From NCBI GenBank assembly GCA_009699565.1, contig WLNX01000009.1, forward strand, positions 1 to 19,648: 19,648 bases of DNA, given 5' to 3'. The first letter of the stretch is position 1. Each line of letters starts with the position of its first letter. The notes under the pieces were generated by a model. The model was not told the origin of the DNA, did no database searches, and saw nothing but the letters and a program-made list of their open reading frames with translations. Origin of the DNA: Actinomycetota bacterium. GTDB taxonomy: Bacteria > Actinomycetota > Thermoleophilia > Solirubrobacterales > Solirubrobacteraceae. Positions 13,453 to 19,648 of this stretch are shown here, piece after piece. Position numbers and translations under genes: made by a program.

Positions 13453-15050
13453 GCAGGCGCAACTTCAAGCTGCCGGCCGAAGGCGCGCTCAAAGAGCTCG
13501 CCCTCGCGTGAAACGGCCCAGCGTGGAACCTCGGCAGGGCCGTCGGCAACCAGCTCGAGGCTGACGCTCTTGCCGTTGACCGAGGCGCGGGTCTCGGTGA
13601 CGAGCTGGTCGCGGCTGCGTTCCAGGTCCTCGGCGAGGCGCAGCAGCACGGAGCAGCGGTCGAGCAGTTCGGCGTCACCGTCCTTCATCAGCCCTGCGAA
13701 CGGACCGAGGCTTGGCATTCCCTTGCGGTGATAGCGGATAATCTGGCCAATCAGTGCGACTTCGCGCGGCGAGAAGCCCGGCAGTCCGGCGTTGAGTACG
13801 AGATAGCGCGAGTGCTTGTGGTGGTCGTCGTAGTCGACTGCCACACCGATGTCGTGCAGTAGGCAGGCCGCCGAGAGAAGTTCGCGCTCGTCGTCGCTGC
13901 GGGCGTGCAGGCCGGCAGCGCCGAGCTGATCGAAAAGCCCAAGCGCGAGCGACTCAACGTGGCGCGTGTGGGTGGCGTGCGGGTCGTACTGGGCGGCGAG
14001 GTTCTGGACGCTTGCGCGGCGCACGTCCTCGAAGCGCGGCTCGTCGCGCTCGGCCAGCAGCCGTTCGAAGAAGATCCCCTCGCGCAGGCCGGCCTCGGTC
14101 ACCTCAATCCCCTTGAAGCCGCCGACTTCGAGAACCTCGGAGACGACAATCGCGCCGGCAAGGATGATGTCGCCGCGGGCCGGCTTGATTCCCGCCACCC
14201 GACCCCGCTCTGCAGGTTCCATCCCCGCCAGTCTTTCGATCAGCTGGTCAAGATGCGAACGCTTGATCGTGAAGCCCTGAACGCCAAACTCGGCGATCCC
14301 CTCAGCCCGCTGGATTGCCGCAGCAAGGTTGCGGACCGTCCCGCCGATGCCGACGATCCGGGGCCCTCCGGAGGTGAGCCAGTCGGCCGAGGCCAGCTCG
14401 CCGGCAATGTGCGCACGCAGCTTGCCGATCGCCTTCGCGCTTGCAGTCCCGTCTGTGGGCAGGAACCGCTCCGTCATCCGCACCGCGCCAAGCGGCCACG
14501 ACGCCAGCGACTGCGCGACGCGGTCCCTAACCGAGATCAGTTGGAGTGAGCCGCCGCCAAGGTCAAGCACGGTGCCGCTCTGAAGGTCGGTCGAGTTGAT
14601 CGCTGCGAGGTAGCCGTAGTGGGCCTCCTCCTCTGGCGAGAGAACTCGGATCTGCAGCCCAAGCTCGTCGCGTGCGCGCGCCAGTACCGAGTCGGCGTTG
14701 CTCGCATCGCGGATTGCGCTGGTAGCCACGGCCTCAATCTCGTCGGCCGGCAGTTTTGAGGCCGCGCAGAACTGCGCGAAGACGTCGATCGTCGCAAGCG
14801 CGCGTTCCTGTCCGCGCTCGGTCAGCTCGCCGGTCTTGCCGCCGCCAGCGAGGATCCTCACCGGCTCGTAGATCTCGTCGGTTCGCCGCCACCAGGCGCC
14901 CAGTGGAGGCTCGGCGTCTTCCGCGCGCCAGAACGAGCTGAGGCGCCGTTCCCGTGAGGCGACTGCGGAATGCGATTCAAAGACGACGAGGCGGAAGGAG
15001 TTCGACCCGAGGTCGATCACCGCCAGCCTTGAGTCGCCCTCAGTCGCCAC
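13449..15050 (-). CDS. Ppx/GppA phosphatase family protein with C-terminal HD domain
   Basis: A 533-residue exopolyphosphatase/guanosine-pentaphosphatase family protein that would release phosphate from polyphosphate or convert pppGpp to ppGpp. The ASKHA-fold motifs are AVIDLGSNSFRLVVF (10-24), LSPEEEAHYGYLA (137-149, containing the catalytic Glu), VLDLGGGSLQL (161-171) and VGIGGTVRNLA (233-243). The C-terminal part includes an HD-type segment, LLHDIGVAVDYDDHHKHSRY (398-416), as in the long bacterial Ppx. The region at about 37-63 is longer and Trp/Arg rich compared with the minimal fold. Start is GTG at 15050, inside the glyoxalase gene (11-base overlap), so it is likely coupled to it. Its stop overlaps the stop of the convergent 112-residue protein. 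Which phosphate substrate it prefers cannot be told. Confidence 0.92.
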   Translation of the reverse strand: MATEGDSRLAVIDLGSNSFRLVVFESHSAVASRERRLSSFWRAEDAEPPLGAWWRRTDEIYEPVRILAGGGKTGELTERGQERALATIDVFAQFCAASKLPADEIEAVATSAIRDASNADSVLARARDELGLQIRVLSPEEEAHYGYLAAINSTDLQSGTVLDLGGGSLQLISVRDRVAQSLASWPLGAVRMTERFLPTDGTASAKAIGKLRAHIAGELASADWLTSGGPRIVGIGGTVRNLAAAIQRAEGIAEFGVQGFTIKRSHLDQLIERLAGMEPAERGRVAGIKPARGDIILAGAIVVSEVLEVGGFKGIEVTEAGLREGIFFERLLAERDEPRFEDVRRASVQNLAAQYDPHATHTRHVESLALGLFDQLGAAGLHARSDDERELLSAACLLHDIGVAVDYDDHHKHSRYLVLNAGLPGFSPREVALIGQIIRYHRKGMPSLGPFAGLMKDGDAELLDRCSVLLRLAEDLERSRDQLVTETRASVNGKSVSLELVADGPAEVPRWAVSREGELFERAFGRQLEVAPA

Positions 15051-15423
15051 GCTCGATCAGCTCAATCCGGTAGCCGTCAGGGTCGCGCACGAAGCAGAGC
15101 CTCGAGCCGCCTTCGCGGATTGAATACGGCTCGCGCTCCGGTGTGATCCCCTGCTCGGCAAGCTTCGCGAGTGTTTGATCGAGGTTCCCGGCGCTGATCG
15201 CGATGTGGTTGTAACCGGTGCCGAGCTCGTACGAGTCGACGCCGAAGTTGTAGGTCAGCTCGAGTCGCGGCATCTCGCCGTCTCCGGGAATGTTCATGAA
15301 GACGTTGATCGCCTCGTCCCGGATCGGCATCCGCCCGACCTCTTCGAAGCCGAGCGCCTTGTAGAACTCAACCGAGCGGTCGATGTCGGTGATTCGATAA
15401 CAGGTGTGCAGGAACTCCGCCAT
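15040..15423 (-). CDS. Glyoxalase I-like (lactoylglutathione lyase/VOC superfamily) protein
   Basis: A 127-residue VOC-fold protein closely following E. coli glyoxalase I: metal ligands H6, E55 (LELTYN), H73 (YNHIAIS) and E121 (YRIELIE) fall within one residue of the positions in the E. coli enzyme. Glyoxalase I isomerises the hemithioacetal of methylglyoxal and a thiol. Actinobacteria generally use mycothiol or another thiol rather than glutathione, so the cofactor is open. I chose ATG 15423 because MAEFLHTCYRITD matches the family start and it sits six bases after TACGCT; an ATG at 15489 would add 22 residues and run into the divergent gene. The gene overlaps ppx by 11 bases and faces a glyoxalase II-like gene across 22 bases. 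Confidence 0.9.
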   Translation of the reverse strand: MAEFLHTCYRITDIDRSVEFYKALGFEEVGRMPIRDEAINVFMNIPGDGEMPRLELTYNFGVDSYELGTGYNHIAISAGNLDQTLAKLAEQGITPEREPYSIREGGSRLCFVRDPDGYRIELIERGD

Positions 15424-15429
15424 CGCCGT

Positions 15430-15435
15430 AGCGTA
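15430..15435 (-). promoter_or_regulatory. Putative -10 (TACGCT) of a leaderless glyoxalase gene
   Basis: On the minus strand TACGCT is followed by six bases (ACGGCG) and the ATG at 15423. It overlaps the opposing hexamer of the MBL gene by the shared TA (15434-15435). Confidence 0.5.
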
Positions 15436-15439
15436 GCCT
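15434..15439 (+). promoter_or_regulatory. Putative -10 (TAGCCT) of a leaderless MBL gene
   Basis: TAGCCT is followed by six bases (GAGCAC) and the ATG at 15446. No ribosome binding site is possible between them. Start codons of the two divergent genes are separated by only 22 bases. Confidence 0.5.
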
Positions 15440-15445
15440 GAGCAC

Positions 15446-16186
15446 ATGATCATTGAATCCTCCGAGCTCCCCGACTTCCTGACCAACACCTACCTAGTTG
15501 GCGAACCCGGCGGCGTCGGCTTCTTCGTGGACGCGGGCGGGCCGGTCGCGCCGCTGATCGAGGCCGCCAACCGCCACCTGATCACGCCGACCCACGTTCT
15601 GCTGACTCATCACCACTACGACCACGTCTGCGACCTCGACGCGCTGCTCGAGGCCTACCCGGGAATTGAGGTTCTGATCCATCCTGCCGAGCGCGCCGAG
15701 GTGCCCGCGGCAACCGGCGATCTGCTGCCAGGAACGCCGGTTCAGATCGGGCCGCTCGAAGTCGAGGTGCTCCACACTCCGGGCCACACGGCCGGCATGT
15801 GCTCGCTTCTTATCAACGGCAATCTCTTCACCGGGGACACTCTTTTCAAGAACTCGGTCGGCGGCGTGCGGGCGCCCGGCTCGACCAGCTACGCCGACCT
15901 CCACGGCTCGATCATGGAGACGCTGATGACGCTCCCGCCCGAGACGGTTGTTCATCCCGGCCACTCGGAGGCGACGACGATCGGCGAGGAGTGGGAGGGC
16001 AACGGCTTCATCCGCATCTGGCGCGGGCTCGATCCGGAAGGAACCGGCGAGTGCACCGCGATGGGTGACCCAGCCACGCTGATCCTGCTTGGCGATGACT
16101 ACGACGGTGGCTACAAGGCTTGGGTGCGTTGGCCCGACGGCAGCGACGACCTCGTGCCCGGCTCGCAGATCGAGACTGCGACCTAG
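15446..16186 (+). CDS. MBL-fold hydrolase, glyoxalase II-like, with short C-terminal extra domain
   Basis: A 246-residue metallo-beta-lactamase-fold protein. Metal ligands are H55, H57, D59 and H60 in LTHHHYDHV, H114 in HTPGHTAG, D131 in FTGDTLF and H173 in VHPGHSE, the full binuclear set of hydroxyacylglutathione hydrolase-like enzymes. After about residue 195 there is an extra segment of about 50 residues (ECTAMGDPATLILLGDD, then YKAWVRWPDGSDDLVPGSQI) that looks like a small beta-barrel and is not part of standard glyoxalase II. Divergence from a glyoxalase I-like gene suggests a joint role in methylglyoxal detoxification, hydrolysing the acyl-thiol product. The ATG is at leaderless spacing from TAGCCT. 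Its stop overlaps the stop of the convergent pyruvate kinase gene. Confidence 0.88.
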   Translation: MIIESSELPDFLTNTYLVGEPGGVGFFVDAGGPVAPLIEAANRHLITPTHVLLTHHHYDHVCDLDALLEAYPGIEVLIHPAERAEVPAATGDLLPGTPVQIGPLEVEVLHTPGHTAGMCSLLINGNLFTGDTLFKNSVGGVRAPGSTSYADLHGSIMETLMTLPPETVVHPGHSEATTIGEEWEGNGFIRIWRGLDPEGTGECTAMGDPATLILLGDDYDGGYKAWVRWPDGSDDLVPGSQIETAT

Positions 16187-17631
16187 CGCCGCTGGCCCTG
16201 ATCGCCCGGCGCTTCGAGGCGCTGGATCTGGAGCAGGCTCGTGGTCCCCGGCTGTCCGCTCGGAAGGCCGGCAGTGATTCCAACCCGCTGCCCCGGTTTG
16301 CACCAGCCAAGCTCAACAACGCGCCTGGCTGAGTCGGCGATCAGCTCTTCGGTCGTCTCGTGCCGTCGCTGCAGCGCGGCGGTGACGCCCCACAGCAGGC
16401 CGCAGCGTCGAACCGTTTCGCGGCCGGGGGAGAGCGCATAGATCGGCACGGTCGGTCGATGCGCCGAGACCAGCCGCGCAGAGCGGCCGGAGAGCGTAGG
16501 TACGACGATTGCGTCTAGCTCAAGTTCGCTGGCAGCGGCAACGGCCTTGTGGGCGACCGTGTAGCCGGGATCGCGCGCGTCGCGGCGGACGCGCTGCTCG
16601 TTCCAGCGCTTGTACGGGGCCTCACGCTCGGTCGTGCGGGCAACCGAGTCCATCATCGCCACCGCTTCCACCGGGTACGCCCCGACGGCCGTCTCTTGGG
16701 AGAGCATCACGGCGTCAGTTCCGTCAAGGATTGCGTTTGCGACGTCGGCCACCTCGGCGCGCGTCGGGCGCGCCGAGCGCACCATCGAGTCGAGCATCTG
16801 CGTCGCGGTGATCGATGCCCGTGCGTGCTCGCCGGCGAGTCGCAGCAGCCGCTTCTGGACCATCGGCACGTCCTCGATCGGCAGCTCGATTCCGAGGTCG
16901 CCTCGAGCGACCATGATCGCGTCGCTGACGCGGACGATGTCCTCGGCGCGGGCAACCGCTTGGGGCTTCTCAATCTTTGCGATCAGCGGAACCCGCGTGT
17001 GCTCGCGAAGTTCGGTCACCTCTTCGGGCTTGCGAACAAAGCTCAGCGCAACCATGTCGACGCCGATCTCGATCCCCGCGCGCAGGTGCTCAAGGTCTTC
17101 CTCGGGCACCGAGGGAAGCTCGTCGGCCGGTCCCGGAATGTTCAGCCCCTGACGCGAGACGATGATCCCGCCCAGTTCAACTTCGCAGTCGAACTCAAGA
17201 TCCCCCGGCCGCAGCGTGGTTACGCGCAGCCGAACCGAGCCGTCGGCGAGGTAGACCGATTCACCGACCTCGACCGCCGATGCGAGCCCCGGCCAGTTGA
17301 CCGTCAGGTGGCCGCTGTTGCCTGGCTTGTCATCGTTCAGGTGGCAGCTGAAGGTCACCTTGTCGCCGACGCGCAGCAGTGTTTCGCCATCTTCAATCTG
17401 GCCGATGCGGATCTTTGGGCCGGGCAGATCCTGCAGAATCGCGACCGCCCTGCCGGCGCGCTCCGATGCCTCGCGTACCAGCCGCGCAGTCTCGGCGTGG
17501 AGCTCGTGGTTGCCGTGGCTGAAGTTGAGCCGTGCCACGTCCATCCCGGCGTTGACCATCGCGAGCAGCACTTCGGGGTCGGTCGAAGCGGGGCCGATCG
17601 TTGCGACGATTTTCGTTCTGCGCTGGGCCAT
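16183..17631 (-). CDS. pyk: Pyruvate kinase
   Basis: A 482-residue pyruvate kinase, which makes ATP and pyruvate from phosphoenolpyruvate and ADP in the last step of glycolysis. Recognisable segments: RRTKIVATIGPAS at the N-terminus, DVARLNFSHG (31-40), DLPGPKIRIG (68-77), the barrel strand IAKIEKPQAV with the catalytic Lys, MVARGDLGIELP (metal-binding Glu/Asp), and ATQMLDSMV followed by RPTRAEVADVANAILDG and VMLSQETAVGAYP. The C-terminal allosteric domain is present and ends in a GQPGTTSLLQIQRL strand. SQET replaces the more usual SGET, a mild deviation. The ATG at 17631 gives the normal family start. It lies 60 bases downstream of the aminopeptidase gene. Confidence 0.97.
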   Translation of the reverse strand: MAQRRTKIVATIGPASTDPEVLLAMVNAGMDVARLNFSHGNHELHAETARLVREASERAGRAVAILQDLPGPKIRIGQIEDGETLLRVGDKVTFSCHLNDDKPGNSGHLTVNWPGLASAVEVGESVYLADGSVRLRVTTLRPGDLEFDCEVELGGIIVSRQGLNIPGPADELPSVPEEDLEHLRAGIEIGVDMVALSFVRKPEEVTELREHTRVPLIAKIEKPQAVARAEDIVRVSDAIMVARGDLGIELPIEDVPMVQKRLLRLAGEHARASITATQMLDSMVRSARPTRAEVADVANAILDGTDAVMLSQETAVGAYPVEAVAMMDSVARTTEREAPYKRWNEQRVRRDARDPGYTVAHKAVAAASELELDAIVVPTLSGRSARLVSAHRPTVPIYALSPGRETVRRCGLLWGVTAALQRRHETTEELIADSARRVVELGWCKPGQRVGITAGLPSGQPGTTSLLQIQRLEAPGDQGQRR

Positions 17632-17640
17632 CTCACACCA

Positions 17641-17646
17641 ACGCTA
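17641..17646 (-). promoter_or_regulatory. Putative -10 (TAGCGT) of pyk
   Basis: On the minus strand TAGCGT lies nine bases before the pyk ATG, which would give a leader of about two or three bases. The 60-base spacer 17632-17691 shows no obvious terminator hairpin for the upstream operon. Confidence 0.35.
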
Positions 17647-17691
17647 CAGCGCGAGTGGCAAAACGCTCACACATCGGCGCCCACGCGCGGG

Positions 17692-18807
17692 TCAGCTAGC
17701 TGCAGTGAACTTGCCGTCGACCAGCAGCTCGGCTCCGTCGGCCGTCAGCCGGCCGCCTTCGCGCAGGTCGCAGATCAGGTCCCAGTGGAGTGCGCTCTCA
17801 TTGCGGCCTCCGGTCTCCGGGTAGGAGCGGCCGAGTGCGAGGTGGACGGTGCCGCCGATCTTCTCGTCGAACAGGATCGAACCGACCGGGCGAGTGATGC
17901 CGAAGTTGGTCCCAATTCCGATCTCTCCGAGCCTCCGCGCGCCCTCGTCGGTCCCGAGCGCCTGTTGCAGGTAGTCGTCGCCGCGCTCGGCGTGCGCCTC
18001 GGTTACCAGCCCGTTTCGGAAGACCAGTTCGACTCCCTCAACGTCAACTCCTGATGGGCTGCTGCGGATCGTAAAGCGGACCTTTCCCTCGGCGCTGTTC
18101 TCCACCGGGCCGCTGAAGACCTCGCCGCTCGGCATGTTGCGCCGTCCATCGCTGTTGACCCAGCTGCGGCCTTTTACGCTCAGTGTCAGGTCGGTGCCTT
18201 CGGCCTCGATCCGCAGCTCGCGCACTCCCTGCAGGCGGTCGATCAGGCTCGCTTGGAACGCGCCCAGTTCGCCCCACGCGGCAGGCGGGTCGGGCCTGTC
18301 AAGGAAGGTCGCTCCCCGCACGAAGGCGGCAAACTCCTCCAGCTCCATGCCCGCAAGCTGGGCGCCGGCCTCGGTCGGCCAAAGCGTCGAGCACCAGCGC
18401 TTCTTCATCGTCCGTTCGCGCAGCGGACGGCGTGCGCGGGCGGCGCGGGCAATCCGCGAGGGGTCTACGCCCGCCAGTTCGCGCGCGTCGGCGGGAGCCT
18501 GGATCCCCAGGACCGCTGTCAGTTCTTTCGCTTCCGCCATCGCAACATCGTCGAAGTCGTCGAGCTGCGTGTCACGCGCGTTCTCGTAGAAGTTCCCCGC
18601 CTGTCCGGGGAGCTCCACTGACAGCGTCGGCCAGGCTTCGCGCGCCAAGACCGCGGCCTGCAGCGCCAGCAGCAGTTCCGACGCGAGCGGGGTGGAGCGG
18701 ATCACAATCTTCTGGTGCGCTTCTACCTCCAGGCACCAGCCGATCAGAAGCTCCGCCATCTCAGCGGGGTCGATCACTTCGGCAACGCGCTCCCCTGGGC
18801 TCTTCAT
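17692..18807 (-). CDS. M29-family aminopeptidase (AmpT/AmpS-like)
   Basis: A 371-residue thermophilic-type metallo-aminopeptidase that removes N-terminal residues from peptides in the cytoplasm. Counting from the chosen ATG, the conserved metal and active-site residues are E229 (PSGEVFSGP), E295 (GEIGIGTNFGI), H322 and Y329 (VHLALGRSY), and H341 and D343 (ALHWDLICD), the M29 pattern. The N-terminal domain (AELLIGWCLEVEAHQKIVIR) is also typical. ATG 18807 was chosen over one at 18831 because it forms an ATGA overlap (18804-18807) with the preceding gene's stop, implying coupling. Last gene of a minus-strand trio with the 124-residue protein and the MBL hydrolase. Length is slightly shorter than the usual 400 or so. 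Confidence 0.9.
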   Translation of the reverse strand: MKSPGERVAEVIDPAEMAELLIGWCLEVEAHQKIVIRSTPLASELLLALQAAVLAREAWPTLSVELPGQAGNFYENARDTQLDDFDDVAMAEAKELTAVLGIQAPADARELAGVDPSRIARAARARRPLRERTMKKRWCSTLWPTEAGAQLAGMELEEFAAFVRGATFLDRPDPPAAWGELGAFQASLIDRLQGVRELRIEAEGTDLTLSVKGRSWVNSDGRRNMPSGEVFSGPVENSAEGKVRFTIRSSPSGVDVEGVELVFRNGLVTEAHAERGDDYLQQALGTDEGARRLGEIGIGTNFGITRPVGSILFDEKIGGTVHLALGRSYPETGGRNESALHWDLICDLREGGRLTADGAELLVDGKFTAAS

Positions 18808-19178
18808 GGAGCCTTGATGTCGGGAAACCATTCCTTGCAGTGCTCGCGCAGGCTGCTGCGGACAAACTGCCGCTCCTCCTGGCTCGCCATCCGGAGCCTC
18901 GCCAGTAGTTCGCTCTGGCCCTCGGTCGAGACGCCGTTGATCGTCCAGCTCAGTGCGAGCCGCTCGAACAGGAACTCCATCGCCCGGTGCCAGGCGTCCT
19001 CCTGAGACAAGAGGTTGCCTTCAATCGTCTTCTGGTATTGGGCCCGCGTCTTTGGGCTCATCACGCAGCCCAGCTCAAGCACCATCCCGTCCTCGGAGTG
19101 GTACTCGGCGGTTGGTGCGTCCGGCATCGGCGTCGGCGCGTCCCCTTCACGCGAGCGGCGCCGCGAGCGGCGGCCCAT
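18804..19178 (-). CDS. Hypothetical 124-residue protein
   Basis: No family recognised. The first 20 residues are basic and Pro rich (MGRRSRRRSREG) and probably disordered. Residues 25-45 form a short strand-like part (MVLELGCVMSP). The rest appears helical (DAWHRAMEFLFERLALSWTI, then ELLARLRMASQEERQFVRSSLREH) and ends EWFPDIKAP. It is soluble by appearance. Start ATG overlaps the upstream MBL stop by one base (TGATG) and its stop overlaps the aminopeptidase ATG, so all three are probably translated in series. The coupling on both sides is the main evidence that it is real. Confidence 0.7.
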   Translation of the reverse strand: MGRRSRRRSREGDAPTPMPDAPTAEYHSEDGMVLELGCVMSPKTRAQYQKTIEGNLLSQEDAWHRAMEFLFERLALSWTINGVSTEGQSELLARLRMASQEERQFVRSSLREHCKEWFPDIKAP

Positions 19179-19648
19179 CAGGTTGTCGCTGCGGCGTGTT
19201 CGAGCTGCCCGCGCACATCGCCGGTCAGCGGATCGGTGTGCCCGGCCCAGGCGGTGGCCGGGTCCAGTGCGGCCAGCTTCAGCATCGAAGCGCGCGCCAT
19301 CTCGGTGTCCTGGTTGAAGGCCGAATGAGGCACGCGCGCGTGGCCCTTCAGCCCGGTCTGAGGATCGAGCGTGTAGAAGCAGTCGCTGACCAGCGCCAGC
19401 CGGTCCGATTCACGCCAGAGGCCGATCAGGCCGGGGGCGTGGCCGGGGAGGTGGATCACCTTGAAACCGGCAATCTCGTCGCCTTCCTCAAGCGTGCCGC
19501 TGATCTTCACCGGGCCGCCGTCCCATCCGGCCAGCAGCTTCGGCATCAGCTTGCGGCCAAGCGGGTTCAGCAGTTCGAGCTTGAAGTAGTGCTCGCCGCC
19601 GTCACCTTCGGCGTCGGCAACCTCGGCCGGGTGGCAGAAGACTGGAGA
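19178..19648 (-). CDS. MBL-fold hydrolase, N-terminus outside the window
   Basis: The frame runs open to the window edge, so at least 156 residues are visible and the N-terminal part, including the HxHxDH ligands, is missing. Still visible are a C-terminal half typical of the fold: FKVIHLPGHAPGLIGLW (third metal-ligand His), LALVSDCFYTLDP (bridging Asp) and TAWAGHTDPLTGD (last His). The visible stretch before it (SPVFCHPAEVAD) matches the strand after the second motif. An internal ATG at 19546 is not the start. It is the third MBL-fold gene in the window, in front of the 124-residue protein and the aminopeptidase. Substrate unknown. Confidence 0.85.
   Translation of the reverse strand, partial: SPVFCHPAEVADAEGDGGEHYFKLELLNPLGRKLMPKLLAGWDGGPVKISGTLEEGDEIAGFKVIHLPGHAPGLIGLWRESDRLALVSDCFYTLDPQTGLKGHARVPHSAFNQDTEMARASMLKLAALDPATAWAGHTDPLTGDVRGQLEHAAATT

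Noticed and set aside
15494..16303. A 269-codon minus-strand open frame opposite the glyoxalase II-like gene
   Set aside because: It is antisense to a gene with a complete set of metal ligands; no domain is visible in it.
17632..17691. A possible terminator between the aminopeptidase and pyk genes
   Set aside because: No stable GC-rich stem followed by a T run is visible on the minus strand.
16549..18054. A 501-codon open frame on the plus strand across pyk and the aminopeptidase gene
   Set aside because: It is antisense to two clearly recognised genes, crosses their boundary, and its translation is a Arg/Ala/Asp-rich composition with no recognisable motif; long antisense frames are expected at this GC content.
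1..19648. A mobile element, prophage, CRISPR array, tRNA or rRNA
   Set aside because: No transposase or integrase genes, regular spaced repeats, or RNA gene signatures were seen; nearly all bases lie in recognisable chromosomal genes.

Overview
This is a compact, high-GC chromosomal stretch from an actinobacterium. It has no gene-free gap longer than about 85 bases, and I see no RNA genes, mobile elements or CRISPR. The lineage evidence is a NucS/EndoMS mismatch endonuclease, a Kgd/OdhA-type E2-E1 fusion for 2-oxoglutarate oxidation, frequent GTG starts, and several start codons that follow a TAnnnT hexamer by 6-7 bases, as expected for leaderless mRNAs. A deep-branching class such as Thermoleophilia (Solirubrobacterales) is my best guess, but that is inference.

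Layout. 1-1508 (+) is the 3' part of a secreted-type clan GH-A glycoside hydrolase with a C-terminal Ig-like region, followed at once by nucS (1520-2203, +). Next come an MBL-fold hydrolase (2207-2872, -), a crotonase-family enzyme (2928-3704, +), a YjbQ-family protein (3705-4127, -) and a YceI-family protein (4213-4743, +). The YceI gene is clearly poorer in GC than its neighbours and carries a MarR-like palindrome in its promoter. A minus-strand operon (10060 to 4744) runs Nudix hydrolase, small membrane protein, then a 1411-residue 2-oxoglutarate dehydrogenase fusion. Divergent from it is a plus-strand operon (10085-13452): an FAD oxidase resembling alkyl-DHAP synthase, a 14-TM MFS exporter and an unknown 112-residue protein. 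Then come a glyoxalase I-like protein plus a Ppx/GppA phosphatase (15423-13449, -), a glyoxalase II-like MBL protein (15446-16186, +), pyruvate kinase (17631-16183, -), and a coupled trio on the minus strand: a truncated MBL hydrolase, an unknown 124-residue protein and an M29 aminopeptidase (19648-17692).

How the genes fit together. Much of the window is central and housekeeping metabolism: TCA cycle, lower glycolysis, methylglyoxal detoxification, acyl-CoA chemistry, polyphosphate or (p)ppGpp turnover and mismatch repair. Two things stand out. First, the 2-oxoglutarate dehydrogenase fusion carries two lipoyl domains and an E3-binding domain in front of its E2 and E1 parts. The mycobacterial and corynebacterial enzymes lack these, so this could be a nearly self-contained complex needing only E3. 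Second, the genome packing is extreme. Two divergent pairs start from 22-24 base spacers in which opposing TAnnnT hexamers overlap by their shared TA, and all five convergent pairs end within 3 bases of each other, abutting or overlapping at the stop codons.
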